A stretch of DNA of 64,000 nt from Prescottella soli (GTDB lineage Bacteria > Actinomycetota > Actinomycetes > Mycobacteriales > Mycobacteriaceae): positions 496,001-560,000 of the forward strand of contig NZ_CP157276.1 of the NCBI RefSeq assembly GCF_040024445.1. The letters run 5' to 3'. The position numbers were made by a program, and so were the translations under genes. Below, piece after piece: positions 9,421-18,802 of this stretch. The notes under the pieces were generated by a model. That model was not told the origin of the DNA, made no database searches, and saw nothing but the letters and a program-made list of their open reading frames with translations. Each line of letters opens with the position of its first letter. Positions within the stretch are counted from its first letter, which is position 1.

Positions 9421-10356
9421 ATGGAATACAGAGCGGTGGGAACGAGCGGGCTGCGGGTGTCGAGGCTCGGTCTGGGCACCCTGCACTGGGGACGGGACAC
9501 CGACGGGGACGAGGCCGCCGCACAGCTGTCGGCGTTCGTCGACGCGGGCGGCACACTGGTCGACACCTCCCCCGCCTACGGCGACGGGAAGGCGCAGCGC
9601 ATCCTCGCGGAACTGCTCGACGACGTCGTGCCGCGCGAGTACCTCATTCTCGGCGGCAGCGCCGGGATCAATTCCGCCGCCCCGTCCGGTCAGCGCGTGG
9701 ACTGCTCCCGCCGCGGCCTGCTGACCCAGCTCGACGCGACGCTGCGCGAACTCGGTACCGACCACCTCGACATGTGGCAGGTCGCGACGTGGGATCCGCT
9801 GACTCCCGTCGACGAGATCGCCGCGACCCTCGACTACGCCGTGAGCAGCGGCCGCGTCCGCTACACCGGCGCGCGCGGATACCTGGGGTGGCAGCTCGCT
9901 ACCGCGGCGGCGAACCAGGGCCCCGGCCGACTGGTGGCGACGCAGGCCGAGTACTCACTGCTGGCCCGCGGGGTCGAGGAGGAGCTGCTGCCTGCGGCCG
10001 CCCATCACGGCATCGGCGTGTTCGCCGCCGTCCCCCTCGCCGGCGGCGTGCTGACCGGCAAGTACCGCGACGGCATCCCCGCCGACTCCCGCGGGGCGGA
10101 CGACACGCACGCCACCGAGGTCCGGAGCTACCTCACCGAGACGTCGGTGCGGGTGGTCGACGCGGTCCTCACCGCGGCCGACGGACTGGGCACGTCGCCG
10201 CTCGCGGTCGCACTCGCGTGGGCGCGCGATCGGCGCGGTGTCGCGAGCGCCGTGGTCGGCGCGCGTGACCTCGCGCAGCTCACGGGGGTTCTGTCGGCCG
10301 AGGACCTGGAGCTGCCGCCGGCGATCGCCGCCGCGCTCGACGACGTGAGCGCCTGA
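9421..10356 (+). CDS. Aldo/keto-reductase-like protein with two catalytic residues replaced
   Basis: The 311-residue TIM-barrel protein starts MEYRAVGTSGLRVSRLGLGT and has the AKR cofactor end VGARDLAQL. The catalytic Asp and Tyr are present in VDTSPAYGDG. The usual catalytic Lys strand reads LILGGSAG, with no Lys. The usual His, normally in a QxHRWDP context, reads QVATWDP, with Ala at that place. The protein may therefore bind NADPH without acting as a normal reductase. The start at 9421 is chosen because the open frame upstream is not family-like. Confidence 0.82.
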   Translation: MEYRAVGTSGLRVSRLGLGTLHWGRDTDGDEAAAQLSAFVDAGGTLVDTSPAYGDGKAQRILAELLDDVVPREYLILGGSAGINSAAPSGQRVDCSRRGLLTQLDATLRELGTDHLDMWQVATWDPLTPVDEIAATLDYAVSSGRVRYTGARGYLGWQLATAAANQGPGRLVATQAEYSLLARGVEEELLPAAAHHGIGVFAAVPLAGGVLTGKYRDGIPADSRGADDTHATEVRSYLTETSVRVVDAVLTAADGLGTSPLAVALAWARDRRGVASAVVGARDLAQLTGVLSAEDLELPPAIAAALDDVSA

Positions 10357-10413
10357 TTCGATCGCGCGTCCAACTTTCGATTGATTTGCGGTGATTAGTG
10401 AGGACAACGATGC

Positions 10414-10432
10414 AGAGGGTAGGCTAACCTCG
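10414..10432 (+). promoter_or_regulatory. Iron box (IdeR/DtxR-type operator)
   Basis: The 19-bp site agrees with the IdeR/DtxR consensus at 14 of 19 positions, including the unbroken core GGCTAACCT. It lies 41 nt upstream of the heme oxygenase start, where a repressor could cover the promoter. It implies that iron-loaded IdeR represses heme oxygenase and the hmu genes. Confidence 0.7.
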
Positions 10433-10473
10433 CAGCCATCGTGTTCGACGAAAATCATCGTGGAGGAGATCAC

Positions 10474-11157
10474 ATGGACGTGCTCGATCAGGGAACCGAC
10501 GCCGGCGCGCTTGCCGGGTTCGCCGAGCGCATCAAGACCGAGACCGACGCGGCACACCGCGCGACCGAGCAGTCCCGCTTCGTCGGCGATCTCCTGGCCG
10601 GCAAGCTCACCAAGGAAGGCTACGCCGCCCTCCTGGCGCAGACGTACCTCGTCTACGAGGCGCTCGAGCGCGCCGGTGAAGCCCACGCCGAGGATGCCCT
10701 GGCCGCACCGTTCATCGCCGCGGAACTGATTCGACTGCCCTCGCTGGCCGCCGACCTCGAGTTCCTCCTCGGTCCGCAGTGGCGCGACGAAGTGGTCGCC
10801 ACGCCGGCCACCGCCCGGTACGTCGCGCGCCTCGAGGAGGTCGCGTTCACCTCACCCGCCGACTTCGTCGCGCACCACTACCTGCGCTACATGGGCGACC
10901 TCTCGGGTGGCCAGATCATCCGCCGCATGCTCGAGCGCGCGTACGGCTACGAGGTGGACGGACTGCGGTTCTACATCTTCGACGCCATCGCCAAGCCCAA
11001 GGTCTTCAAGGACGAGTACCGGGCCAAGCTCGATCAGGCCCCGCTCAGCACCGAGGAGCAGGCGCGGTTCATCGCCGAGGTGAACCTGGCCTACGGACTC
11101 AACGGTGGACTGTTCTCCGACCTCGAAGCCGACATCGATCGTTACCTTGTGAAATGA
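10474..11157 (+). CDS. hmuO: Heme oxygenase (biliverdin-producing, HmuO type)
   Basis: The 227-residue cytoplasmic enzyme opens heme with O2 and reductant, releasing iron, CO and biliverdin. The proximal heme ligand is His28 in TDAAHRATEQS, and the distal helix glycines are in YMGDLSGGQIIRR. Length and motifs are those of the HmuO family. The ATG at 10474 follows GGAGGAG. The gene overlaps hmuT by ATGA and is thus first in a four-gene operon behind an iron box. The arrangement couples import of heme to extraction of its iron. Confidence 0.95.
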   Translation: MDVLDQGTDAGALAGFAERIKTETDAAHRATEQSRFVGDLLAGKLTKEGYAALLAQTYLVYEALERAGEAHAEDALAAPFIAAELIRLPSLAADLEFLLGPQWRDEVVATPATARYVARLEEVAFTSPADFVAHHYLRYMGDLSGGQIIRRMLERAYGYEVDGLRFYIFDAIAKPKVFKDEYRAKLDQAPLSTEEQARFIAEVNLAYGLNGGLFSDLEADIDRYLVK

Positions 11158-12170
11158 GATCTTTCTCCCGACTCGCCGCCGCCGGGACTGCGGTCCTGGC
11201 GGCGCTGACCCTCGCGGCGTGCACCACGGTCACGACTGGCGACACCGACCAGCGCGGCCAGACCACCGCCGTCATCGCGGACCCCGATCCGCGTCCGATC
11301 ACGAACAACCCGACACCGCAGTTGCCGGCCACCGTGCGCGGCTTCGACGGCGTCGATGTCACGGTCACGGACGTCAGCCGGATCGTCACCGCGGACCGCT
11401 ACGGCACGCTCACCCAGACCGTGTTCGCGCTCGGCCTCGGTGACAACATCGTCGGTCGGGACACTGCATCGTCGTTCCCGGCCGCGAAGGACATCCCGAA
11501 CATCACACCGGGCGGTCAGGCACTCAACGCCGAGGCGATTCTCAACCTCGCCCCCACCGTCGTGCTCACCGACACCAGCATCGGACCCAAGTCGGTGCAG
11601 GACCAGTTGCGCGCGGCCGGGATCCCGGTCGTGTACTTCGATCCGGCACGCACGCTCGAGGGTCTGCCTGGGCAGCTCACCGCGGTCGCGCAGGCGCTCG
11701 GCGTTCCCGCCGAGGGCGAGCAACTCGTCGCGCGCACCCAGAAGGAGATCGCCGACGCGGGGGCGTCCGTCCCGCAGGACGGCGACAAGCTCAAGATCGC
11801 TTTCCTTTACATGCGTGGACCGTCGATCACGATGCTCGCCGGTCCCGGATCGGGCGCGGATGCGCTGATCGAGGCCCTCGGGGCGACCGACGCCGGCACC
11901 GCCTCCGGCCTCACCAACGAGTTCGTGCCGATCACCAGCGAGGCGATGATCGCCGCGGCGCCCGACGTCCTGCTGATGATGACCGGCGGGCTGCAGTCCA
12001 TCGGCGGGGTCGACGGTCTGGAGAAGGTGCCGGGTATCGCGCAGACCCCGGCCGGGCAGAACAAGCGTGTCGTCGACATGTCCGACACCACGTTGCTCAG
12101 CTTCGGGCCCAACACCGGTCAGGTCCTTGCCGCCCTGTCCGACGCGATCTACCACCCCAGCCCCGAATGA
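11154..12170 (+). CDS. hmuT: Hemin ABC transporter substrate-binding lipoprotein
   Basis: The 338-residue protein has a lipoprotein signal peptide with lipobox LTLAAC (modified Cys near residue 22) and two periplasmic-binding-protein lobes. The first lobe shows RIVTADRYGTLTQTVFALGL and the second SGLTNEFVPITSEAMIAAAPDVLL. This is the BtuF/HmuT class that captures heme outside the membrane. It overlaps hmuO by four bases and hmuU by four bases. Substrate assignment rests mainly on the neighbouring heme oxygenase. A siderophore or corrinoid is less likely. Confidence 0.9.
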   Translation: MRSFSRLAAAGTAVLAALTLAACTTVTTGDTDQRGQTTAVIADPDPRPITNNPTPQLPATVRGFDGVDVTVTDVSRIVTADRYGTLTQTVFALGLGDNIVGRDTASSFPAAKDIPNITPGGQALNAEAILNLAPTVVLTDTSIGPKSVQDQLRAAGIPVVYFDPARTLEGLPGQLTAVAQALGVPAEGEQLVARTQKEIADAGASVPQDGDKLKIAFLYMRGPSITMLAGPGSGADALIEALGATDAGTASGLTNEFVPITSEAMIAAAPDVLLMMTGGLQSIGGVDGLEKVPGIAQTPAGQNKRVVDMSDTTLLSFGPNTGQVLAALSDAIYHPSPE

Positions 12171-13225
12171 GCACAGAAATGACGACCCGCCCGCGGGTTC
12201 GCGCGGGGACGGTCATCGCAGGCCTGGCGATCCTGCTGGCCGTCCTCGCCCTGGCGTCCGCCTGCATCGGGCAGGTCCCGACCAGCCCGGCCGAGGTCCT
12301 CGGCAGCATCCTGCACCGCGTCGGGCTCGACATCGGCCCCATGCCGTCGCACCCGAGCGGGGAGGTGACGCTGTGGCAGGTGCGGTTCCCGCGCGTCGTT
12401 CTCGCGATCCTCGTCGGCGCCGCACTCGGCTGCTCCGGCGCCCTGCTGCAGGGCGTGTTCTCCAATCCGCTCGCCGAGCCCGGCGTGATCGGTGTGTCCG
12501 CGGGCGCCGCGGTCGGCGCCAGTGCGGTCATCGTCGTCGGTGGCGCGGCCACCGCCGGGCCGGCGGTGGCCGGTGCGGCGTTTGTCGCCGGGCTGATTAC
12601 CACAACCCTCGTGTACTTGCTGGCGCGTTCGGAAGGCCGCACCGAGGTGGTCACCCTGGTGCTGACCGGCGTCGCGATCAACGCGTTCGCCGGCGGCCTG
12701 ATCGCCTTCTTCACCTTCGTAGCGAGCCCCGCCGCCCGCGATCAGATCGTGTTCTGGCAGCTCGGCAGCCTCAACGGCGCCACCTGGAACGCCGTGGCGA
12801 TCGTGGCACCGATGGCGATCGCGGGCATCGCGGCGGCGATGCTGATCGCGCCCAAACTCGATCTGCTGGCACTGGGCGAGAGCGCGGCCCGGCACCTCGG
12901 TGTGGACGTCGAGAAGCTGCGACTGATCGCGATCGTGATCGTCGCCGTCCTGGTGTCGTCCAGCGTCGCGTTCACCGGCATCATCCTGTTCGTGGGACTC
13001 GTCGTGCCCCACGTGATGCGCATGCTGGTCGGACCGGGACACCGCCTCCTGCTGCCGGCCAGTGTCCTCGGCGGCGCGATCGTCCTGCTCGCCGCCGACC
13101 TCGGCGCGCGCACGCTGGTGCCGAACGCCGACCTCCCCCTCGGAATGCTCACCTCGCTGGTCGGCGGACCGTTCTTCTTCTGGCTGCTGCGGCGCACGCG
13201 CTCGCGGCAAGGCGGGTGGGCCTGA
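12167..13225 (+). CDS. hmuU: Hemin ABC transporter permease (FecCD family)
   Basis: The 352-residue FecCD-type permease has about ten membrane segments. Landmarks are RFPRVVLAILVGAALGCSGALLQGVFSNPLAEPG near 66-105, the coupling region GESAARHLGVDV near 240, and FVGLVVPHVMRML near 278. It forms a dimer that passes heme inward, driven by HmuV. Its ATG overlaps the hmuT stop (ATGA) and its TGA overlaps the hmuV start. Confidence 0.93.
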   Translation: MSTEMTTRPRVRAGTVIAGLAILLAVLALASACIGQVPTSPAEVLGSILHRVGLDIGPMPSHPSGEVTLWQVRFPRVVLAILVGAALGCSGALLQGVFSNPLAEPGVIGVSAGAAVGASAVIVVGGAATAGPAVAGAAFVAGLITTTLVYLLARSEGRTEVVTLVLTGVAINAFAGGLIAFFTFVASPAARDQIVFWQLGSLNGATWNAVAIVAPMAIAGIAAAMLIAPKLDLLALGESAARHLGVDVEKLRLIAIVIVAVLVSSSVAFTGIILFVGLVVPHVMRMLVGPGHRLLLPASVLGGAIVLLAADLGARTLVPNADLPLGMLTSLVGGPFFFWLLRRTRSRQGGWA

Positions 13226-14091
13226 TGGCATCGCTACTCGAACGCTCGCGAGGCCTGTTCGGCCGACCCGACGACGTCCCGTCCCCCACCGACAGCGGCA
13301 CGGTGACCATGCGCGCCGGCGACATCTGTGTCGAGCGTGGCGGCCGCACCGTCCTCGACCACGTCGACATCACGGTCCGGGCGGGCGAGGTGCTCGCGCT
13401 CGTCGGCCCCAACGGCGCCGGCAAGTCGACCCTGCTGGCCGCACTGTCCGGTGACCAGTCGGTGAGCTCGGGTGTCGTCGAACTCGACGGGAAGCCGCTG
13501 TCGGACTGGTCGCCGGGCGACATGTCGCGCCGGCGCGCGGTGCTGCCCCAGCAGCACACCGTCGGCTTCTCGTTCACCGCCCGGCAGGTCGTCCGGATGG
13601 GCCGGGCGCCGTGGCAGCGGACCCCGCGGTCCGCCGACGACGACAAGACGATCGACGACTGCCTGGACATCTGCGACGTCCGCCACCTCGCCGACCGGCC
13701 GTTCAGCGTCCTCTCGGGCGGCGAGCGCGCGCGGGTGGCGCTCGCCCGGGTGCTGGCGCAGTCCACCGAGACGGTGCTGCTGGACGAGCCGACCGCGGCG
13801 CTCGACCTGGGCCACCAGGAGGCCGTCATGCGGATCGCCTGCGACCGGGCGTCCGCCGGCGCCGCGGTGGTTGTCGTGCTGCACGATCTGGGACTGGCCG
13901 CCGCGTATGCGGACCGCATCTGCGTCCTCGAGAACGGCCGGGCAGCCGCCGACGGACCACCCGCCGAGATCCTCACGGAGGAGTTGCTCAGCCGCGTGTA
14001 CGGGCACCCCGTCGAGGTGTTCGCGCATCCGCGGTCCGGCGCCACCCTGGTCCAGCCGCGGCGCGACGACCCGACCGCCAGCCGGCGGTGA
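13225..14091 (+). CDS. hmuV: Hemin ABC transporter ATP-binding protein
   Basis: The 288-residue ATPase has Walker A GPNGAGKST, signature LSGGERARVALARVL, Walker B TVLLDEPTAALD and a switch His in VVVLHDLGLAA. The Q-loop is in LPQQHTVGF. It energises HmuU. The ATG overlaps the hmuU stop by one base. An extra N-terminal stretch of about 30 residues precedes the first strand. It is the last gene of the hmuO-T-U-V operon. Confidence 0.94.
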   Translation: MASLLERSRGLFGRPDDVPSPTDSGTVTMRAGDICVERGGRTVLDHVDITVRAGEVLALVGPNGAGKSTLLAALSGDQSVSSGVVELDGKPLSDWSPGDMSRRRAVLPQQHTVGFSFTARQVVRMGRAPWQRTPRSADDDKTIDDCLDICDVRHLADRPFSVLSGGERARVALARVLAQSTETVLLDEPTAALDLGHQEAVMRIACDRASAGAAVVVVLHDLGLAAAYADRICVLENGRAAADGPPAEILTEELLSRVYGHPVEVFAHPRSGATLVQPRRDDPTASRR

Positions 14092-14196
14092 ATGTCGCGC
14101 GCCTCACTCGGGGGGTGAGTCGAATTCCGGCCGGTCCGGTCGATCATGGATGCTAGAGAGCGAGCATCACACCGGCACCATCCGAGGAGCACCTTC

Positions 14197-15198
14197 ATGC
14201 GAGTACCCGCGCCGCGCATCACCGCCACCGCGATCGGGGCCGCGTTGCTGCTGCTCGCCGGGTGCTCATCCACGAAGGACGGCGACAACCTCCAGACCAT
14301 CGAGCCCGCCACGGCGGCCGTGTCGCCCGCCGGCGCGACGCCGACCGGCACGGTCCAGAACCTCGGCCGCTCGATCGACGCACTCGCGTTCGACCCGAGT
14401 TCGAAGACGACCGCGATCCTCGCGGACGGCGGGACCCACCTGCTGCTCCAGGCGCAGCCCGCCGCCGAACCGCGCGACGTCGCGCTCGACGGCCGCGCCG
14501 CGCAGATCGTCGTGGCCTCCGACGGACGCCTGTTGCTTCCGATGGACGGCCGCGTGCAGATCGTCGACGCGGCGTCGGGCGAGAAGAAGTCGATCACCGT
14601 CGACGGCGACGCGCGCTCGGCCGTGTACCTGTCCGACGGCCGGCTCGCGGCGGGTCTGGCGAACGGCAAGATCCAGATCCTCGACACGAACGGCGCGGTG
14701 GCCGAGACGATCTCGGGTCTCGCCTCGGTGGACGCGCTCGCCCTGACGAAGGGCGATCTCAGCGCTCTCGACCGCCGGCAGACATCGCTCACCGAGATCG
14801 ACGTCGACAACTCGTCGCTGGGTATGGCGCTGCGCGCGGGCGAGGGCGCGACACAACTGGCAACCGACGAGTACGGCCGGATCCTCATCACCGACACGGG
14901 GGGCGACGAACTGCTGGTCTTCACGACCGATCCGCTGATCATGCGGCAGCGCTACCCGATCCCGCACTCCCCGTACGGCGTCGCGTACGACGAGCGGACC
15001 GATCTGGTGTGGGTGACGGTCACCGGCGACAACAAGGTGGTCGGCTACGACATCTCGACCGGCATCCCCGTCGAGAAGGCCCGCTACGACACCGTCCGCC
15101 AGCCCAACTCCGTCACCGTGGACACCGCGGGCGGCGCCCTCCTGATCGGATCCGCGACCGGTGACGGCCTGCAGCGGATCCCGCTGGCCGCCGGGTGA
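14197..15198 (+). CDS. lppL: LppL-like beta-propeller lipoprotein
   Basis: The 333-residue exported lipoprotein has lipobox LLLAGC (Cys near residue 23). A long repeat region follows in which short VD..G/DG..L strands recur, as in NHL/PQQ-type beta-propellers. Examples are RSIDALAFDPS, RDVALDGRAAQIVVASDGRLLL and PYGVAYDERTDLVWVTV. No catalytic site is visible and its role is unknown. The start at 14197 follows GAGGAGC. Position between uppP and pyrD matches Rv2138 (LppL) in mycobacteria, on which the symbol rests. Confidence 0.75.
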   Translation: MRVPAPRITATAIGAALLLLAGCSSTKDGDNLQTIEPATAAVSPAGATPTGTVQNLGRSIDALAFDPSSKTTAILADGGTHLLLQAQPAAEPRDVALDGRAAQIVVASDGRLLLPMDGRVQIVDAASGEKKSITVDGDARSAVYLSDGRLAAGLANGKIQILDTNGAVAETISGLASVDALALTKGDLSALDRRQTSLTEIDVDNSSLGMALRAGEGATQLATDEYGRILITDTGGDELLVFTTDPLIMRQRYPIPHSPYGVAYDERTDLVWVTVTGDNKVVGYDISTGIPVEKARYDTVRQPNSVTVDTAGGALLIGSATGDGLQRIPLAAG

Positions 15199-15204
15199 GC
15201 CGCC

Positions 15205-15444
15205 GTGTCACGTCGTGGTCGTGGACTGCCCCGCGAGTGGGACCTCGAATCGGACGAGTTCGAGTACCTGCCGCTGCGTCTGCCCCGTGACGTGACCCGC
15301 TTGAGCGCGTCGATGCGCCTGGCCCTGCAAGCCGAGTTCGGCGGCTGGGAACTCTCGCGTCTGCGCCTCTACACGGACGGCAGCCGGCGCATCCTGCTCC
15401 GCCGCCGCAAGACCACCCATCACGTTCCGGCACCTGGAATCTAG
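15205..15444 (+). CDS. DUF5703 family small protein
   Basis: The 79-residue basic protein starts with GTG and contains [21 protein letters not shown], typical of the DUF5703 family found next to pyrD in actinobacteria. No function is known. It lies 6 nt after the lipoprotein stop and 8 nt before pyrD, so it is very likely in the same transcript. Confidence 0.8.
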   Translation: MSRRGRGLPREWDLESDEFEYLPLRLPRDVTRLSASMRLALQAEFGGWELSRLRLYTDGSRRILLRRRKTTHHVPAPGI

Positions 15445-15452
15445 GGAGATTC

Positions 15453-16526
15453 GTGTACTACCTGCTACTGCGTCTGATGTTCCGGGTTCCCCCGGAGCGC
15501 ATCCACCACCTGGCGTTCGCCGCGATGCGACTGGTCACGCGGTTCGCGCCGATCCGCGCGCTCGTCGCGAAGGTGCTCGTGGTCGACGATCCGGTGCTGC
15601 GCACCCGCGCGTTCGGGGTGGACTTCCCGGCGCCGGTCGGCCTGGCCGCCGGATTCGACAAGGACGCCACCGGCGTAGACACGTGGGGTCCGTTGGGCTT
15701 CGGATTCGCCGAAGTCGGCACCGTGACCGCGCAGGCGCAGCCCGGTAACCCCGCGCCGCGGCTGTTCCGACTCCCCGACGACCGCGCGCTGATCAACCGG
15801 ATGGGCTTCAACAACCACGGCGCCGGGAACGCGGCGAACTACCTGCGGCACCGGCGCGGCGACGTGCCGATCGGCGCCAACATCGGCAAGACCAAGATCG
15901 TCCCCGCGGAGGAGGCGCCCGCGGACTACACCGCGAGCGCCCGCCTGCTGGGGCCGCTGGCCGACTTCCTCGTCGTCAACGTCAGCTCCCCCAACACCCC
16001 GGGTCTGCGCGACCTGCAGGCCGTCGAGTCGCTGCGGCCGCTGCTGCAGGCCGTCCTGGAGACCGTCACGGACACCCCGGTGCTGGTGAAGATCGCGCCG
16101 GACCTGTCCGACGAGGACGTCGACGCCGTCGCCGATCTCGCGGTCGAGCTGGGGCTGGCCGGCATCGTCGCCACCAACACGACGATCGGCCGCACCGGCC
16201 TGAACACGCCGCAGTCGCGCATTGACGAGATCGGCGCGGGTGGCCTGTCCGGCGCGCCGGTCGCGGCCCGCTCGCTCGAGGTGCTGCGCCGCCTGCACGC
16301 CCGCGTCGGCGACAAGCTGGTGCTGATCTCGGTGGGCGGCATCGAGACCGTCGACCAGGCCTGGGAGCGCATCCTCGCCGGCGCGACCCTGGTGCAGGGC
16401 TACACCGGGTTCATCTACGGCGGCCCGTTCTACGCCAAGAAGCTGCACAAGGGCCTGGCCCGCAAGGTCCGTGAGGCCGGCTTCCAGTCGATCTCCGACG
16501 CCGTGGGCGCGGGCGCCCGCACGTAG
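15453..16526 (+). CDS. pyrD: Quinone-dependent dihydroorotate dehydrogenase
   Basis: The 357-residue class 2 enzyme oxidises dihydroorotate to orotate with membrane quinone, the fourth step of pyrimidine synthesis. An N-terminal amphipathic helix ([21 protein letters not shown]) anchors it to the membrane and feeds quinone. FMN-binding and catalytic segments include [19 protein letters not shown] and [12 protein letters not shown] with the class 2 catalytic serine. The GTG start at 15453 follows AGGGAGA. A strong hairpin lies 17 nt past the stop. Confidence 0.96.
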   Translation: MYYLLLRLMFRVPPERIHHLAFAAMRLVTRFAPIRALVAKVLVVDDPVLRTRAFGVDFPAPVGLAAGFDKDATGVDTWGPLGFGFAEVGTVTAQAQPGNPAPRLFRLPDDRALINRMGFNNHGAGNAANYLRHRRGDVPIGANIGKTKIVPAEEAPADYTASARLLGPLADFLVVNVSSPNTPGLRDLQAVESLRPLLQAVLETVTDTPVLVKIAPDLSDEDVDAVADLAVELGLAGIVATNTTIGRTGLNTPQSRIDEIGAGGLSGAPVAARSLEVLRRLHARVGDKLVLISVGGIETVDQAWERILAGATLVQGYTGFIYGGPFYAKKLHKGLARKVREAGFQSISDAVGAGART

Positions 16527-16543
16527 GTCCCCGGACGCCGAAA

Positions 16544-16573
16544 CGGCCCGCCACCTCCGCAGGTGGCGGGCCG
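16544..16573. terminator. Bidirectional hairpin terminator (pyrD / PEBP gene)
   Basis: A perfect 13-bp GC-rich stem (16544-16556 with 16561-16573) has a 4-nt loop. It sits between two convergent genes and can serve both. Confidence 0.85.
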
Positions 16574-16587
16574 TCGTGGTTCGTGGC

Positions 16588-17118
16588 CTACTTCTGCTCG
16601 TAGGTTCCGGTGATCACCGCGCGCGCGATGGCGTGCGAGAACAGGTTGAAGCCGAGGAACGCCGGCTTCGAATCCGGCGTGATGTCGAGGTGATCGACGT
16701 CCACCGCGTGCACCGCAAACATGTAGCGGTGCGGGCCGTGCCCCTTCGGCGGGCACGCACCCAGGTACCGGGCGAGATCGCCGTCGTTCTCCAGCGTGAC
16801 GGCACCCTCGGGCAGCCCCGAGCCGTTCTCGTCACCGGCATTCGCGGCCAGCGAGGTGGTCGTGACGGGGATGTTGGCGACGGCCCAGTGCCAGAAGCCC
16901 GACGCCGTCGGCGCGTCCGGGTCGAACATCGTGACGGCGAAGCTCTTGGTCTCCGCGGGGAAACCGGACCAGGACAGCTGCGGGGAGATGTCGTGTCCAC
17001 CGGCACCGAAGATTCCGCTGACCTGATCGTTCTTCAGCGGCGCGCCGTCGGTGACGTCCTCCGACATCAGCGTGAAGGACGGCAGGTCGGGTAGTCCGTC
17101 GTACGGGTTGTGAGCCAT
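16588..17118 (-). CDS. YbhB/YbcL (PEBP, Raf-kinase-inhibitor-like) family protein
   Basis: The 176-residue protein has the PEBP anion-site motifs [27 protein letters not shown] near 50-75 and [15 protein letters not shown] near 125. Bacterial members are small cytoplasmic ligand-binding proteins with no settled function. It corresponds in position to Rv2140c, next to the M20 hydrolase gene 18 nt upstream on the same strand. Confidence 0.9.
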   Translation of the reverse strand: MAHNPYDGLPDLPSFTLMSEDVTDGAPLKNDQVSGIFGAGGHDISPQLSWSGFPAETKSFAVTMFDPDAPTASGFWHWAVANIPVTTTSLAANAGDENGSGLPEGAVTLENDGDLARYLGACPPKGHGPHRYMFAVHAVDVDHLDITPDSKPAFLGFNLFSHAIARAVITGTYEQK

Positions 17119-17136
17119 GAGATTCCTCTCTCGCGA

Positions 17137-18513
17137 TCAGCTGTGTAGCAGGAAGTGTTCCATCACCCGGGTCCCGAAGCGCAACGCGTCGACGGGCACC
17201 CGTTCGTCGACCCCGTGGAAGAGCGCGGCGAAGTCGAGGTCCGGCGGCAGCCGCAGCGGGGCGAAACCGAAGCAGCGAATCCCCAACCGCGCGAACGCCT
17301 TCGCGTCGGTTCCCGCCGAGAGCATGTACGGGACGGTGCGGCCGTTCGGGTCGTGCGCGAGGATCGCGTCGTTCATCGCGTCCACCAGGTCGCCGTCGAA
17401 GGTCGTCTCGTACGAGTCGAGCTTGGTGATCCACTCGCGGGTCACGTGCGGCCCGATCAGCTCGTCCACCTCGCGCTCGAACGCGGCCTGCCGCCCGGGC
17501 AGCACCCGGCAGTCGAAGACGGCCTCGGCGGTCTGCGGGATGACGTTCGCCTTGTAACCGGCCTTGAGCATCGTCGGATTCGCGGTGTCGCGGAGGGTGG
17601 CGCCGATGATCCGGGCGATGCTGCCCAGCTTCGCGAGCGTGCCGTCGATGTCCGGGGAGTTCGGATCGAACTCGACACCGGTCTCCTCCGCGAGGACGGT
17701 GAGGAACTCGGCCACCGAGTCCGACATCACGAGCGGGAACGTGTGGTTGCCGAGCCGGGACACCGCGTCGGCGAGGAGCGTCACCGCGTTGTCCTCGTGC
17801 AGGAACGACCCGTGCCCGGCGGTGGCCTTCGCGGTCAGCCGCATCCACCCGAGGCCCTTCTCTGCCGTCTCGACGAGATACAGGCGCCTTTCCGTGCCGT
17901 CCGCGCGCGGGATGGTCAACGAGAATCCGCCGACCTCCCCGACCGCCTCGGTGACACCCTCGAACAAATCCGGCCGGTGGTCCACCAGCCACTGGCAGCC
18001 GTACTTGCCGCCGGCCTCCTCGTCCGCGACGAACGCGAACAGGATGTCGCGCGGGGGCACCGTGCCCTCGGCCTTGAACTGGCGGGCGAGCGCCAGCATC
18101 ATGCCGCACATGTCCTTCATGTCGACCGCGCCGCGCCCCCACACGTAGCCGTCCTCGACGGCACCCGAGAACGGGTGCACGCTCCAGTCGGCCGGCTCGG
18201 CCGGCACGACGTCGAGGTGGCCGTGCATCATCAGCGTCCCCCGCGCCGCGTCCGCACCCCGCAGGCGCGCGAACACGTTGCCGCGACCCGGCGCGCCGGA
18301 TTCGACGTACTCGGTCTCGTAGCCGACCTCCTCGAGCCTCGCCTGCACCCAGAGGGCGCACTCCCGCTCTCCCTTGGTCGTCTCGAGTTCACCGGTGTTG
18401 GACGTGTCGAACCGGATCAGTGAACTGACGAGGTCGACGACCTCGGATTCGGCGCGACTCGGGGACCGTTCCGACGACCGATCCGACGCCACTGCTTCTT
18501 CATTTGCTCCCAC
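17137..18513 (-). CDS. M20-family metallohydrolase (dipeptidase / deacylase type)
   Basis: The 458-residue protein has the M20 two-zinc active site. LMMHGHLDVVPAEP carries the first His-x-Asp, GRGAVDMKDMCG the bridging Asp, and AFVADEEAGGKYG the catalytic Glu pair. A later His ligand lies in the C-terminal catalytic part. A dimerisation domain (about 200-320) is inserted. The family includes carboxypeptidases, succinyl-diaminopimelate desuccinylase and aminoacylases. The exact substrate cannot be chosen, and the neighbour order fits Rv2141c. It starts with GTG at 18513 behind a GGAAAGGGGA stretch. Confidence 0.88.
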   Translation of the reverse strand: MGANEEAVASDRSSERSPSRAESEVVDLVSSLIRFDTSNTGELETTKGERECALWVQARLEEVGYETEYVESGAPGRGNVFARLRGADAARGTLMMHGHLDVVPAEPADWSVHPFSGAVEDGYVWGRGAVDMKDMCGMMLALARQFKAEGTVPPRDILFAFVADEEAGGKYGCQWLVDHRPDLFEGVTEAVGEVGGFSLTIPRADGTERRLYLVETAEKGLGWMRLTAKATAGHGSFLHEDNAVTLLADAVSRLGNHTFPLVMSDSVAEFLTVLAEETGVEFDPNSPDIDGTLAKLGSIARIIGATLRDTANPTMLKAGYKANVIPQTAEAVFDCRVLPGRQAAFEREVDELIGPHVTREWITKLDSYETTFDGDLVDAMNDAILAHDPNGRTVPYMLSAGTDAKAFARLGIRCFGFAPLRLPPDLDFAALFHGVDERVPVDALRFGTRVMEHFLLHS

Positions 18514-18600
18514 TCCCCTTTCCTACCACCGCCAGACTCACCGCACGGGATGCGACAGGCACGCAGATATGCCGCAAAAACACCCTCTGACCAGCCGATT

Positions 18601-18626
18601 TTGGACCTGGCGCAATATCGGATAAT
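18601..18626 (+). promoter_or_regulatory. Possible promoter of tRNA-Leu
   Basis: In an AT-richer stretch, TTGGAC (18601) and GATAAT (18621) resemble -35 and -10 boxes, about 75 nt upstream of the tRNA. Their 14-nt spacer is short, so the -35 may instead lie a few bases earlier. Confidence 0.3.
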
Positions 18627-18700
18627 CTTTCCAGGCACCCGGAGAACGGGGGCAAACGAAAAACAACTGAAGGCCCCGCGAACAGGCGGGAAAACAACGA

Positions 18701-18786
18701 GTCCGAGTGGCGGAATGGCAGACGCGCTAGCTTGAGGTGCTAGTGTCCTATTAACGGACGTGGGGGTTCAAGTCCCCCCTCGGACA
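18701..18786 (+). tRNA. tRNA-Leu (anticodon GAG)
   Basis: A complete 86-nt class II tRNA cloverleaf is seen. The acceptor stem is GTCCGAG with CTCGGAC and discriminator A. The anticodon stem CTAGC/GCTAG has the loop TTGAGGT, with GAG at 18734-18736. There is a long variable arm, and the T-stem GGGGG/CCCCC carries the TTC loop. The CCA is not encoded. The size and long variable arm fit leucine. No attachment-site repeat or integrase is visible next to it. Confidence 0.95.
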
Positions 18787-18802
18787 CTCTGAGTTGAGAC
18801 AG

